Source: Reticulascus tulasneorum (lineage: Eukaryota; Ascomycota; Sordariomycetes; Glomerellales; Reticulascaceae). From it: a DNA stretch of 64,000 bases. This document shows positions 46,116-58,135 of the stretch, one piece after another; the first letter of the stretch is position 1, and each line of letters starts with the position of its first letter. Both the position numbers and the translations under genes were made by a program. The stretch lies in contig LSAX01000010.1 of assembly GCA_001557505.1 (NCBI GenBank), positions 930,001 through 994,000 of the forward strand, written 5' to 3'. The notes beneath the pieces are model-generated. The model was not told where the DNA came from, ran no database searches, and saw nothing but the letters and a program-made list of their open reading frames with translations.

Positions 46116-48257
46116 ATGGCCTCCTCGCCCCTGGCCATGCTCGAGTGGAAGCCTGGCGACTCGTCATATGCATCTCCCTCTGAAGACTTCTTCGCATTCA
46201 TAAGTGGGGAATCTTCAGCATGGTCTCCTAATCAACATGGACTCTATGATCCATCGAGTCCACGGATGGTTGAATCGGATGCAAAACCACCTGTGCATCT
46301 GGAGACTCTGGACGACTTGCTTCGCTGTAATGATGCTAATGAGCAACTCTACAAGGCCGAAATAAACCCACAGAGCCGGGCGAATGAACAAGACCAATAT
46401 TTATTGGCACAACCAGTGACAATCGAGCCAGAACATTTGACTCCGTCGTATCTCAATACTTCGCATCAAGTCATGCCGCACACTGATCTCGATATGGCCC
46501 GTTTCGACAACATATTTGCAGATACTACAAGCGTGTACCCAGATGACGGACTAGATGGCTTGCCACGACAGCATTTCGATTATCACTATCCTGAGAACTC
46601 CGTCGGCTCATTCATCGAACCGGAATGGCAAATGTCGGAAAGCATACTCAGGAGCGACAGATGGCAGCTTGATGCAATTGCAGCACTCGTCTCGCAAAGC
46701 AACACCGAGGACAAAATGAACAGCTACAATTCGGGTTCCTCCTCAAATCAACAAGCTGTCTCTATTGACGCCGCTCCTGCATGTGATGGGGACCAACACG
46801 ACGACACTGGTTCCACGACTGGCTCCCTACCAGTTCCTCAGTCTGGAGGCACGCAGCAAGGAAGCCTTGAGCTACCTGGTGAAGGCTCTGCTGCATCTCC
46901 AGCTGAACATGAAGCGGAGCGTCTTGCTAGGGCAGACGGCAGACCGATCATGAAGTTTTCTGGGAAGCGAATTGCTATGCAGACCGAGGACTTTTCACAG
47001 TATTACGAGCCACTTCCTGAGACTCCTCGGTCATGGGGTGTATGGCCTGGTGTTGACGGTCCCCTCTTCAAATATACGAAATACGGTGAGTGGCAAGCAA
47101 AACTAAAATTTGATGAGGACCAGCTTCGTTACTACATGGAAGAGCGCAAGAAAGCCGGCCGACCGCTGACCGTCTGGGTCCAGAACCAGCCATCGCAATG
47201 CAAGAAGCGGTTCCCCAAAGAGAAGGTTGGAAAATGCCGATGGAAGAATTGCCAGGATCCCGGCTTTACCATCTCAAAGGGCGATTTCCAGGTCACCTTC
47301 GACGAGAATCCAGAATTCACAGGATCGCGTTATGACCCGTTCCACAATGCCGGATACATGCACCTGTTCTGCTTCGAAAAGTGTTTTGACCTCCAAGAGC
47401 CCGTAGTTAAGTTGAGTCTGCGGCCGGACTGTCGAGACTTTAAGCGGGAATCCAAAAACCCTTTTGCGATAACTCGAGATGGCGAGCACTACTATGAAGG
47501 GTACTGGAAGTGGCAAGCAGTCGACAAACTAGCATACAAGAGCTACATGGCTCAAAACAACAGTGGAAATGGAGCTCCGCCGAAACGACGAGAGATCGCA
47601 CGGGAAGACCGCCTTTGCGCTCGATTGACCAAGATGAAACTGACGAAAGCGACGGCTGCTCGCGCTACCATGCGACAGAAGCGCAGCCAAGACTCGAAAG
47701 AACGAAACGGCGTCGACACATCAGTGAGCATTGATAAGCATCTTGGTGACTTGGAACTGCGTCGTCAGCTACAAGAGAAGGTTCACAAGGTCAGGACTCG
47801 GAAAGGGGCCGCCGAAGCAAACGTGCAGACCAGCCGCTCTGTCGACCAAGAAAATGTAGATGATAACATAACTGTTGCCCAGTCGCAAGACTCTGCCAGC
47901 TCTCGGCCAGTAGCACTTTCCAAATCGAAACTGCTTAAGCGACGGAGAGAACAAGACAACGATGAAGAAGACCTCCCAAGCAAACGTCAACGCGCAGACT
48001 CTTCTTCTCCTGGCCCTGACCAGCGGCGTGCTTCACTGACGGCGGATGCATCGCATGACACTTGCGACAGCATCGCTGGTCGAGTCTCTGCCAATCGTCG
48101 AATCTCTGCTGCACTGCAGATGTTTGAGACTGAACGGCTAGTGAAAGAGCGGCCGTATGCTGTAGAGCGAGTGCTCAAGGCATGCCGAGTAAATCCAAAG
48201 CAGATTGGCGAGCTGCTCAAGAAGCGCCCGGAGCGCAAATACTGGTTTTCTGTGTAG
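46116..48257 (+). CDS. Uncharacterised protein with Cys-containing central domain, nuclear-looking
   Basis: The family is not one I can name. It is a single exon of 713 aa. The N-terminal ~290 residues are acidic, Ser/Gln-rich and low-complexity, like an activation region. The central domain (~300-470) looks folded and begins GVWPGVDGPLFKYTKYGEW. It contains spaced cysteines in QCKKRFP, CRWKNCQDPGF and FCFEKCFDL, which could bind a metal or form a compact fold. After it come basic helices, a bipartite nuclear-signal-like stretch (KLLKRRRE with a second basic cluster SKRQR), and a conserved-looking Arg/Glu tail ending KRPERKYWFSV. A long upstream region with a TATA box suggests regulated expression. 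A role as transcriptional regulator is inference from composition only. Confidence 0.85.
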   Translation: MASSPLAMLEWKPGDSSYASPSEDFFAFISGESSAWSPNQHGLYDPSSPRMVESDAKPPVHLETLDDLLRCNDANEQLYKAEINPQSRANEQDQYLLAQPVTIEPEHLTPSYLNTSHQVMPHTDLDMARFDNIFADTTSVYPDDGLDGLPRQHFDYHYPENSVGSFIEPEWQMSESILRSDRWQLDAIAALVSQSNTEDKMNSYNSGSSSNQQAVSIDAAPACDGDQHDDTGSTTGSLPVPQSGGTQQGSLELPGEGSAASPAEHEAERLARADGRPIMKFSGKRIAMQTEDFSQYYEPLPETPRSWGVWPGVDGPLFKYTKYGEWQAKLKFDEDQLRYYMEERKKAGRPLTVWVQNQPSQCKKRFPKEKVGKCRWKNCQDPGFTISKGDFQVTFDENPEFTGSRYDPFHNAGYMHLFCFEKCFDLQEPVVKLSLRPDCRDFKRESKNPFAITRDGEHYYEGYWKWQAVDKLAYKSYMAQNNSGNGAPPKRREIAREDRLCARLTKMKLTKATAARATMRQKRSQDSKERNGVDTSVSIDKHLGDLELRRQLQEKVHKVRTRKGAAEANVQTSRSVDQENVDDNITVAQSQDSASSRPVALSKSKLLKRRREQDNDEEDLPSKRQRADSSSPGPDQRRASLTADASHDTCDSIAGRVSANRRISAALQMFETERLVKERPYAVERVLKACRVNPKQIGELLKKRPERKYWFSV

Positions 48258-49804
48258 GTCCATTTCCTCGAGTGGCTTGCTCAAAGCTGAGCAATCCGAC
48301 GACTTGGGGCATTTCCTTAAGCATTGCATCTCTCGGCTTCTCCTGGCGAGAAGGCCTGTTGTCCTTTTCCTTGTTTTCATATTCCTTGTTTTTCCTTTCC
48401 CTTAGTGTCCTTCAGCATAGCGTTTTGCATCGTACAAGGTATGATAAACTCCATTGGATTACAGATAAATGTGGCAGAGGAATAGACCCAGTAGACTGAT
48501 TCAAGCATTTCAAAGAAGTTATCCTAGAACATGTGCATTCTCGCCTTTGTCCCGTGATTGTGACTCAAAACGCCACGAAGTCGAAGAGAACTAAGGCACG
48601 AACCAAGGGTCCGGGCAGCGTTGTGCGGCCGGTGGCCTTAGCGCGGCCGACTCGTTGAGGGCTGGGCGGCCAGGTAAAAGAGCAAGAGGAAAGCTGTGGA
48701 ATGCTAGTGTAGACTATTCGAATGACATCCCGTCGCTCGCTCTTCAATGGGACGCTAAATGTGGGTTACATGCAATGGGCACGCGGGCCGCCTAGGGCAT
48801 ATGCTCCTGTCGATGTATGGGTTACACATATACGTTATAAGATGGTGAATATATGTAAGTGAGGAGTGCAGCGGCAAGTCCGAAGCGAGAAATGGCGGCC
48901 TAGGCCAACGATAGATAGTTGGGGCTGAACCGGTGAAAGCGCCGGGTGTCTTCTTTCGGAATGGAAACGAGTACAAATAAGAGAACCAGCCCGGCTTCCT
49001 GCTTTCGTTTCAACCAGACATTCCGACGAAGACCAGACCAGATGAATGTGAAGCATTTCCAGTAACCCTCTCGGTATTCATTCCCCTTTCGATTAAACTT
49101 TCCCGAGTTCAAGATCCTGTCGCCGATCGGGTTTGTCTCATACACGCTTGGAACAAAGAAGATCGGACGGATCGTGTGGATATTGGCCCCAAAGATCCGA
49201 CGGAGGCACCACGCACAACTAAGTTTACGACCTACACAAAACAACGGCCCAACAGAGTGGAGAACAGTGAGAAAGGAGCTTTGGCCTAGGCAACCTAGCT
49301 CCCTGGCCATAAATATAGCTTTGGGCTGACCACCCCGTGCGTGGCTCGAGGTGAGACGGGGTGAAAGTGCTCAGGTACAGAACGTGTACATATTACCTTG
49401 GACTATTAATTACTACGTACTTGTGACGTGGTAGTCTAATAAGAGCGGTAACTTAGTGCTGAGAGCGAGCGAGCGGGCTTCTGGAACGATTTAAAACAGA
49501 CGGGGGCGGCGCACTCCATCACGTGTGAACCAATATTCACTGAGCATCGCATCTCATTCCTGACGACAAATCGACATTTCCGGGAATCTCATTTCTTTTT
49601 ACCGTGCTTATATCGCACTCTACCTAGTCTTGGTACTATTTCTTTCGAACCGACAGCCCCCCCAACACGGCTGGGTTGACTTGCGAACAGGGTACTCAGT
49701 GGGGTGCCATCTCTCTTTCTCTGGTCTCTTTTTGGGGCCTTTTATTTTCATTTTTATTTAAGCGTCCATTTCAAATCCTGCAAAAGGCTGCAGCGGGAAG
49801 ACGC
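48258..49804. other. Intergenic, 1.55 kb
   Basis: This is the 3' flank of the 713-aa gene and the PDE1 promoter. It contains a small GAGC repeat near 49465. Only chance frames are seen, and no TATA box is at a convincing distance. Confidence 0.5.
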
Positions 49805-52075
49805 ATGCCCAGCCAGAACATCATCTCCCCGCGGATCGCGACAGCTCCGGACGCCCTGCCTTTCGCGCCGCGGATTGGGCATTCTGAAATACCGGACGAC
49901 GAGAGTGGGCGCGAAGAGGGAGGAGAAGGGGAAGGGGAAGGGAACGGCAGTGTTGGGCTGGTGGACGGGGTGAGCTACAGTATGGGAGTGGCGGAGGATG
50001 GCCAGCAGGCGCCTGCTTTGCAGGTCATTGTTCTGGTGAGTTTGCTTGCTGCTTTCAATCTTTCACGTACTCTTCAGTTTCGTTTTCCATCCGTTTCTCT
50101 TTTCGTCGCAAAACATTTGGAGCACGAGGATTTGTTCCCATTGGCAGGAGTGGAACAATGGCGATGAAAGGGCTGGGCCTAGATGAGCGAGATCGTCGCC
50201 GGCTCCCAGCGGAGTGGGATGGTGTTCCTGCATGTTTCTTGATTGGCGGTGCGCCACGCAGCGATGATCGCGCATTTCATTGTTCCTGTCAGTGGCAGGA
50301 CGCAAAAAAGGGCGGACGGACAATGAAAAACGGAAAGGGGGGTTCCAAGGACGTTTTTCTTTGATGATGGAGGCTGAACAAAGCGATTCTCATGTGGTAA
50401 TTCCGAGGTGTCATATCCGAGCAGTGTATCTCCAAAACGCTCTGGCCATTCTTTCATGCCACTACGCTTGGCATTATGAGATGGTCCACCGGGAACTACA
50501 GTGGATAGTTAGGATCTCTTTTGTTCGATTGAGACTTGGATGAACTATGCGCATTCGCAAACCATGTACTAACGTCACTAGGGCTCAGGAGGTGGTCCCC
50601 TGGAATCCAACACCACCGCCTTCCTCGTCCGTTCCGTCGCAGCCCGGTGGACGAAAGGCTCTCTCATCGCGGTCGATGCGGGAGTACACCTCAGCGCCAT
50701 AACACGCATCCTCGAAGAGACTCAGCCCGCAGGTCTGGGAACCACCCTCTCCCTCCCGCACACCCTCACCGAAGGGCCTTTCTCCGGGCTAGAAGTCCCC
50801 TTCGCCTCGCCCTCCGCCAACGCAGCACACATCACCCGCGTGCTGGTGGACACGTTTCTCATCACGCACCCTCACCTGGATCACATCAGCGGCTTCGTCG
50901 TCAACACGGCCGGCCTAGGCGGTATCAAGCCCAAGCGGCTGGCCGGACTGCCGAGCACCATCTCGGCGTTCAAGAACCACATCTTCAACAATGTTATCTG
51001 GCCGAACCTGTCAGACGAGAACAATGGCGCGGGACTAGTGACGTATATGCGGCTTGTCGAGGGCGGGAGTCCGGCGATTGGGGAGGGCGAGGGGAAGGGC
51101 TATCTTGAGATCGCGGAGGGTCTGTCGGTCAAGACTTGGGGAGTCAGCCACGGGCACTGCATCGAGAAGCACAGCCATCGCGGCTCACATAGTAGCGCTG
51201 GCACACCGGCCAGGTATGGCAGCATGGACGGCTCGTCGCTTCTCTCTCCTCGCTCAACTCTCCACCCTGTCCAGCCACACAACTCCTTCCCCGCCGGCCC
51301 GCCATCCATGGTGCGTGTGCCGAGCGTGCCGTCCCATTCCCAACTTAACGCCCAAGGCGAAAGCGTGTGCGTCTACGACAGCAGCGCCTATTTCATCCGG
51401 GACGTATCGACAGGGCACGAGGTTCTCATATTCGGCGACGTAGAGCCGGATAGCATCAGTCTGTCACCACGGAACCTCCAGGTATGGCAGGAGGCGGCGC
51501 CGAAGATTGCGGCCGGTACGTTGGGGGGCATCTTCATCGAGTGCAGTTATGACGACAGCCAGAGCATCGATCGCATGTTCGGGCATCTGAAACCGGCTTT
51601 CATTGTCGAGGAACTGAGGACGCTGGCTGCGGAGGTGGAACTTGCGAGGCAAGTTCTGTTGACCAAGAAGCGGAAGCGGGCGGATTCTGAGGTCGGGCTT
51701 CATATGCGGCGGAAAGCCGGGTTATCGAGGGTCGTCACCAACGACGATCCCGTCAGTCCCAAAACAGTACGGCCGCGAGTGGGGTCGGTGGAAGAGCACG
51801 CGTCCGGCATGTCGGACTCACCGCACATATCTGCGTCGACGGCGGACCTATCTCTGCGAGATGTCGACGGGATGAGCGACCAAGGGAGCCAACTTGCTCT
51901 GCAGGCCTTACCGCTTAAGGGGCTCAAGGTCGTGATCATACACGTCAAGGAGGAGCTCGCGGACGGGGAGCCCAAAGGCGACCGGATATTACGCGAGCTG
52001 CTGGAGTACGAGGCGGAAGCGCAGCTGGGGTGCGAGTTTGTGCTTTCGAAGGTCGGGCAGAGCTTATACCTGTGA
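49805..52075 (+). CDS. PDE1: Class II (low-affinity) cyclic-nucleotide phosphodiesterase
   Basis: This enzyme hydrolyses cAMP to AMP and damps the cAMP-PKA pathway. Fungal PDE1 is the metallo-beta-lactamase-fold class. Exons 49805-50035 and 50582-52075 give 574 aa. The exon join restores the opening strand ALQVIVLGSGGGPLESNTT. The metal site is THPHLDHISG (His173, His175, Asp177, His178), followed by WGVSHGHC and FGDVEPDS, which supply further ligands. The C-terminal third has an insert with basic and Ser-rich sequence (KKRKRADSE), then the closing block KGLKVVIIHVKEEL. The first 60 residues are acidic and Gly/Glu-rich. The 546-nt intron is about ten times the local norm. The next enzyme of that pathway is not in the window. 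Confidence 0.94.
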
Positions 52076-52490
52076 AGATTTTTCTTTCTCTCCCGGAATC
52101 GGTTGGTGAGGGGTGTATAAGGGGGGATTTAGATAGATATATGGGTTTTCTTTTTGGGACGTTTTTTGTTTCGGTTGGGAAGCCGGCGTCCTTTGCGTGG
52201 AGTTTTTGGACGATGCTCTTCTCAATTTCTAGGGAATGGCGGCCATGTTGGGAACCATGCTCGGTGTTTAGGGCGATCACCTGTAACGATTGTACGATGA
52301 TAGGGAAGATTCAATAGTCCTCTTTATTCTCCAGTTCGATGATTCGACGCCTCGGAATGCTGGTGTGACATGCGTAGACGGAAGCACCGGGACAAACGGC
52401 CAAGTAGAATTACAACCACCAATCCGCAGGCAGGCAGCCTGCTATTCAATGCTCGCTCAATTCAAAGTCTTCTTGCGCAAAACTCCCCGT
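52076..52490. other. Intergenic between convergent genes
   Basis: The 415 bp carry the 3' flanks of PDE1 and the flavin-reductase-like gene. Nothing else is seen. Confidence 0.5.
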
Positions 52491-53453
52491 TCATTTCTTG
52501 CTCATGGTCAGTTTCTCGAATCCCTCCATTCCGCCCATGTCCTTCGCGAAAACCGCTCGCGGGATCTCCAATGCTTCCGTCGTGCGTCCGTAGGTAATCC
52601 CGCCCATCCTGCTCACCGGCCGCAGAACCTGCGCAAAAACGTCAGCACTTTATTCCGATACAGTCCGAACCTCCCTCCGCAGGCGGAGACTTACCGCTGG
52701 ATCGACCAGACTCTTGGTTTCGTCGATTGCATCCTCGCGCACCCAGAAATTGGTACCTTCGATGACGGCCAAGACGCTTGCCTTGCCCGGCGTTGAAGGA
52801 CTCTGGTACTCCTTGGTGAAATCTAGCTTGCCCTCGATGCTGACGACGGCCTCCTTGACACGCGCGCATTTGACATTCTTGCAATCATACACCGGGGTCA
52901 GGCCGCTCACGTCCCACTCGCTCGCCCCGTAGGGCGCATCGATGGACGTGGAATTGGCCGCCTCGATGAAGCCCTCCGAGATGATGTTGATGACGCACTC
53001 CTTCGACTCGAGCAGGTTGCGAAGCGTATCCTTCGGATTGGCGAGCCCGGACACGAACCCGACGGTGAAGAGCGGCGGGTCGCTGGCGAGCAGGCTGAAG
53101 AAGCTGAAGGGGGCGAGGTTGGTGATGGTCCCATCCGCAGAGCGCGTGGAGATGAAGGCGATGGGGCGGGGCACGACGGAGCTGATGAGAAGCTTGTAGT
53201 TCATGTTTGGTACCCGGCCCTCCTCATACGGAGCGATTGAGATGTGCTTCGCGGACGGGACGCCGGTTTCATTCGCACCGTCGCCGAAGCTCCAGTCGGG
53301 GTCTACCGTCCTCGTGAACCGGAACTGGGAGGACTTATCAAAGGCCGGCCGCGAAGCCTCAACCGAGTGGAAGTCCGGGTGCGTGTGGCTGCTGGTCTTG
53401 ACATCGCCATTCGGGGCCCCGTCGGCGGGTTTGCTATCCTGAGACAGAGTCAT
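52491..53453 (-). CDS. Flavin-reductase-like protein (FMN-binding split barrel)
   Basis: This member of the flavin reductase-like domain family has an FMN-binding split beta-barrel. Members reduce flavins or use bound FMN, and the fungal substrate is unknown. Exons 53453-52695 and 52628-52491 give 298 aa from MTLSQDSK. An in-frame ATG at 53552 would add 33 residues rich in Arg, Pro and Ser and lacking acids, which could be a mitochondrial presequence, so two starts remain possible. The domain spans about 90-250. It includes NYKLLISSVVPRPIAFISTR, the flavin-site block NLAPFSFFSLLASDPP, and KDTLRNLLESKECVINI. The second exon adds VLRPVSRMGGITYGRT, the usual family end. It is transcribed away from ADE4. 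Confidence 0.92.
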
Positions 53454-54916
53454 GCTGGGCTGCTTTACGACGAAGGGGGGTCGAGGGGTCCGGTGTGACA
53501 GGGACGATACGAGAACAGAAGGAATGGGGAGGCGACGAGGTATCAATGGCATCGAGGGACATAGGAGAGGGGTGATTATTGAGCAAGATGCATCACTAGG
53601 GGAGACATGGAGCGGACATCACGTAGACGGGATCGATCCGGCATCATGGGCATCTTCAACTTTTGGCAGGCGGTGCGGCTATGCGCGGGCGGCAACACCC
53701 TTAGTCCCAGCCAGGCCCCGTCACCATCTGGACGGATCCATGATGCAGTCGATTTTTACGGAAGATGGCACGCACGGCGGGGACACACCCACAGTCTCGG
53801 AGGGCCCTTCTAAGCCGCTACTCGGCGAACTGGTCGAAAGAGCAGCAGAAGCACCTGGTCGCTGAGGGATGGATATCCAGCATCTCTGTCAGCGTGTGGA
53901 GGGGACCTTGGTGGGCATGGGGTATCGGCTATGAGACTGGCTGCCAGCTGGTTATCCAGTCGATTATTCTGGACCGAAGGTTTAAGTACGAGGTAAATTA
54001 GCCAGTCTGCAATGACTCGGTTGCTTCATCAGGGCTAAAATACCCACCTTGCAATCAAACATGGAAGATAAACCACACCTTAAAAGGCCATTGATATGCA
54101 TACAGTGCCTAGGTAGACCAATCACCCTAACAGACTAAGCCTGGAGGTTGGCATGTAGACCAAAACCTCCTGCTTTCCAGGGAAAGGTTTAAGCTGGCTT
54201 GCGGCGCCCAGGTACTTGTAGGTACTACACTCCCCCCTAAACAGGCAATTAAAAGCCTCCGCGGGCAAATCTGATGGTTGGTGAAAAGATAATAAGGTAG
54301 CTACCTAACCGATAAGCCGATAACAGCCACCGCGGACCCCCCGCCGCTGCACCATATTTGGGCGGGCGGTGGGCCTGCCCTCGTTTGTCCGCGTTCGGCC
54401 CTCTTTTCCTCCAAGAATTGAGCCAACCGGCCTGCGGAAAGAGGGAGAGGGTAAAAATTAAAATAAAAAATAGATTCTAGATTGAAAGCTTGAACCTCTC
54501 GACAGACAACCAACCATTAGGCCTACATTGCCAAACAGGTTCCGCCAGTCTCCTTTGCCAATCTGACAAGATGTCTTGAACCCACCACCTCTCCCTCCAC
54601 CTTGACCGTGTCGAATCTACCCCGCCATACCCCGCCATCGACGCAAAAAAAAAATATCTGGTAAGTTCAGACCCTCTCGTATCAAAATTTGTCTTTGCCT
54701 CTCGGGTGGCGATTCACCATAGTCAGTTGCATCTAAGAGACCCAATTGTCTGGGAGTCTACTTTGTACGGGGAATCATACCTTTCCCAAGAGTCCCATAC
54801 GCCTATACCTTCTTGGATTACCCTCCGACTGAAGCGCAAACCAAGGCTAACTCGGCTTTTTGTCGTCTTCTCTCCAGATCCGGCCAACCGATTGTCCTTG
54901 TTTCGTTCGCGACAAA
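53454..54916. promoter_or_regulatory. Divergent upstream region, flavin-reductase-like gene / ADE4
   Basis: This 1.46 kb holds both promoters. On the ADE4 side an A-rich run precedes a 5' UTR intron (54661-54877). The rest contains short chance frames and several copies of AGGTA-type words, but no clear element. Confidence 0.5.
54661..54877 (+). other. Probable 5' UTR intron of ADE4
   Basis: A GTAAGT donor follows an A-rich tract. A pyrimidine stretch ending CTCCAG lies 40 bases before the ADE4 ATG, with a GCTAACT branch-like word 30 bases upstream of the acceptor. Removing 217 nt would leave a short leader. Confidence 0.5.
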
Positions 54917-57286
54917 ATGTGCGGCATCATTGGGCTTATGCTGGGCCATGTCGAAGACTCTTCGGCATGCGACGCTGCGCAAGATCTGCACGAGGCGCTA
55001 TATTACCTCCAGCACAGAGGACAAGACGGTAGGCGAATCAGCCATCTGCGTCGTGAAGCTTCCACCTAACCAAGAGCTCCAGCATGCGGAATCGCTACCT
55101 GTGGCGCCGGCGGGCGCGTGTATTCCTGCAAGGGCAACGGACTCGCGGCCAAAATCTTCAATGAAGGGAGAAGAGTCGCCGATCTTCCTGGGAGTTTTGG
55201 AATCGGCCATCTTCGGTACCCGACTGCTGGGACAAGTGCGAGCGCCGAGGCGCAACCGTGAGGCCCATTGAATCAACTCTTCTTGTTGCTCGACTAACTT
55301 CGTAATGTCAGATTCTATGTCAACTCACCGTACGGTCTTTGTCGTGAGCTTATGATCCCCCTCCTTCACTGGCGATTGTAGTTGACTTTGGGGAGTCTCC
55401 CACAACGGAAATCTAATCAACGCTCCGGAGCTGCGCACGTTCCTCGACCAGGATGCCCATCGTCATATCAAGTAAGTGATCACTTGGTTTGGCCCGCCAC
55501 GGGGCTTGTCTTGTTGTACTGTACACTCGCTGACTGTCGTGGTTGAAGCACAGATAGTGATTCTGAGTTGATGCTCTCCATATTCGCCAACGAGCTCAGT
55601 GAAACCGGAAAAGCGCGAGTCAACCAAGAAGATATCTTCAGTGCCCTGACACGAATGTACAAGCGCTGCGAGGGAGCTTGGGCTGCCACTATCATGATAG
55701 CGGGTTTCGGTATAGGGGGGTTCCGGGATCCTAATGGGATCCGGCCCCTGGTACTAGGGTCGAGGCCATCATTGACCTCCGAAGGTGCCACCGATTACAT
55801 GGTAAGTCGGCACTCTAATGGTCGTCTTTTCCGTGTCTTTTCCGTGTCTGGGCGTGGTATACTGCTCGTTTCTCGGTCAACCTCCTCTCTAAGAAGTTGC
55901 GCATTGAACATTACGCTGACTTACCTGATGCCAGATGGCTTCCGAGTCAGTAGCCTTGCGTCAATTGGGATTCGTCAACATCCAAGACATTTTACCAGGC
56001 CAAGCCGTATTCATCAGGAAGGGATGCGAGCCGGTCTTTCATCAGGTTCAAAAGCAGGCATCCTACAGTCCCGGTAAGGAGTGGATGCTTTAGTTGACAC
56101 TCTGTCCAACATATACTGACCTTGATTTTGTCGCAAGATCTTTTCGAATTCGTCTACTTCTCCCGTCCAGACTCCGTGATCGACGGTATATCCGTTCACC
56201 GCAGCCGCCAGCAAATGGGCTACAAGTTGGCTCAAAAGATCAAAGACACACTCGGAGAGGAGGCCCTGAAGGAGATAGATGTGGTCATCCCCATCCCGGA
56301 AACGGCCAACACTTCTGCTGCCATAGTCGCCGAACAGCTCAAGCTTCCCTATTGCATGGGTTTCGTGAAAAACAGATGTAGGACTCTCCCTTCTTGCCCT
56401 TTTCTGTTGTTATAGGCATCCTGACTGTATTTAGACGTTTTCCGCACGTTCATAATGAATGGACAGAAACTTCGACAAAAGAGCGTCCGACGAAAGCTCA
56501 GCACGATAGAATCCGATTTCCAGGGAAGATGCGTACTCCTCATCGACGACTCGATCGTACGTGGAACGACCAGCCGAGAGATTGTCACAATGGCTCGTGA
56601 AGCCGGCGCTCGGCGCGTTATCTTTTCGAGCTGTGCTCCCCCAATCACACACCCGCATATCTAGTAAGTGACCAGTCTGGACTATGCTATCAGATCCCCT
56701 CACTACATTGGAATGTGGGCACCCTCCTCCTCTGAGCGCTTGTCTTGCGGAGCCCGGAGAGCCCGTCGATTTCATGGGCGAAAGGTGGTGCTAACTGTTG
56801 ATTTCTAGCGGAATTGATTTGGCATCTCCAAATGAGCTTATTGCGCATGAGAGGGATAGGATTGATATTGCCAAGCAAATCGGGGCGGAGGAGGTTATCT
56901 TTCAGGATCTCCAAGATCTCCAAGCTGCGGTTGCTGAACTATCTCCCCGAGATCCTAAGACACAGACTTTCGAGGTCGGTGTCTTTTGTGGTAAATATGT
57001 CACTACTGTGCCTGAGGGATATCTTGAACATCTCCACGAGAATCGCGGAACGAAGCGCAAGAATCATTTCGTCGAAGACGCTCAGCCCGCAGAAATCTCT
57101 AGCAGCGGCCCGGTAGTCAGCGTCGACGAACCACAGAATGGAACGACCCAGCCCAACAAAGCTGTGAAGGTCAACGGCAGTGACAGTCTTCAGTCGTCAT
57201 TGCTGCACAGGAACCCACCGCGATCCCCCTCAGACCGGCAGGACATCAGGTATGAGCTGCAGTTCCCGGATGTAAGAGCTTGCTGA
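54917..57286 (+). CDS. ADE4: Amidophosphoribosyltransferase
   Basis: This is the first committed enzyme of purine synthesis, making phosphoribosylamine from PRPP and glutamine in the cytosol. The nine exons are 54917-55028, 55083-55257, 55312-55343, 55396-55471, 55549-55801, 55935-56073, 56138-56377, 56435-56663 and 56809-57286. They give 577 aa in frame. Translation starts MCGIIG; Cys2 becomes the N-terminal nucleophile after Met removal, so the upstream in-frame ATG at 54860 is not used. The glutaminase domain shows [31 protein letters not shown] and NTDSDSE. The phosphoribosyltransferase domain shows IPETANTSA and the PRPP loop [14 protein letters not shown] (~376-389). The C-terminal ~70 residues are Ser/Pro/Asn-rich and extend past the usual end. 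Intron 3 uses a GAG acceptor. Confidence 0.97.
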
Positions 57287-58135
57287 CAGGACATAGCCTG
57301 CACAATGTGGCGACGGATCCGGAGAGGCAGTGATGTCATTCGTGGAGTCCACCACAGGTGTAATATGGGCCATCGCGCAGTGGTCAAGGCGTGTTTGGTA
57401 GATATGCATCTCCTGCGGAATGGTAAGATTGAGGCGTTACGGTTTGTCAGTTGGTCAGGAGTTACATAGAACACATATTCGCCAAGATAAGGGAGGCAGG
57501 CTTCTTGGTTGCATAACCAATTAAAGTTTCCGCTTAGATTCTACAATGTTAAAACCCGGCATCGGTTTCTGTGCGGCCAGATACACACGTTTGTAAGTAG
57601 AGGGGTTGAGTTGCTCAGCGCATAGTTTTACTATCCAGTACATTAAGTGAAATATTGAATTACCATCCCCTTGGGCTACGCTGGCCAAGCCAGTCAGTCA
57701 GATTGAGTTGCTGTCATGCTTCCTGGCTGACATGTGGGCTGTAGGGCTCGAGCATGGCCGTCTCCGTCGAGCGGCGGATCTGCTCCTTATCCTGAGGCAA
57801 CACGCCGAAAGCTTCTCGCAGCCAGACGAGACAGAAATTCCGCAGCTCGGCGGTCAGCATGCACGCTACGGCTGGCGGGTCGAGGGACGAAGCTTGTGGC
57901 GTCGGAATGTCTTGTTGGGCCACGGCGAATGCCTTCATGCCACCGGACTTCGCCAACGCCTTTCCACCATCACATGCAGAGTGACCTACGTGATGGCTAT
58001 ATAGAGCGCCTGGATAAGTCTCTGTAGAAATGTAAAACAAAGAACATCATTCTCTCGACCACTAGCTTCGATTACACTGTTCCATCACAACCTACACGTT
58101 CAACTAAAAGTCTTAAACCTACCATTTATTACCAA
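57287..58135. other. Intergenic, 849 bp
   Basis: This is the ADE4 3' flank and the upstream region of the small gene at 58136. A 108-codon minus-strand frame (58040-57714) has no recognisable domain or splice structure and is not called. Confidence 0.45.

Noticed and set aside
57714..58040. 108-codon minus-strand frame downstream of ADE4
   Set aside because: No family resemblance, and its position within an expected 3' flank makes chance more likely.
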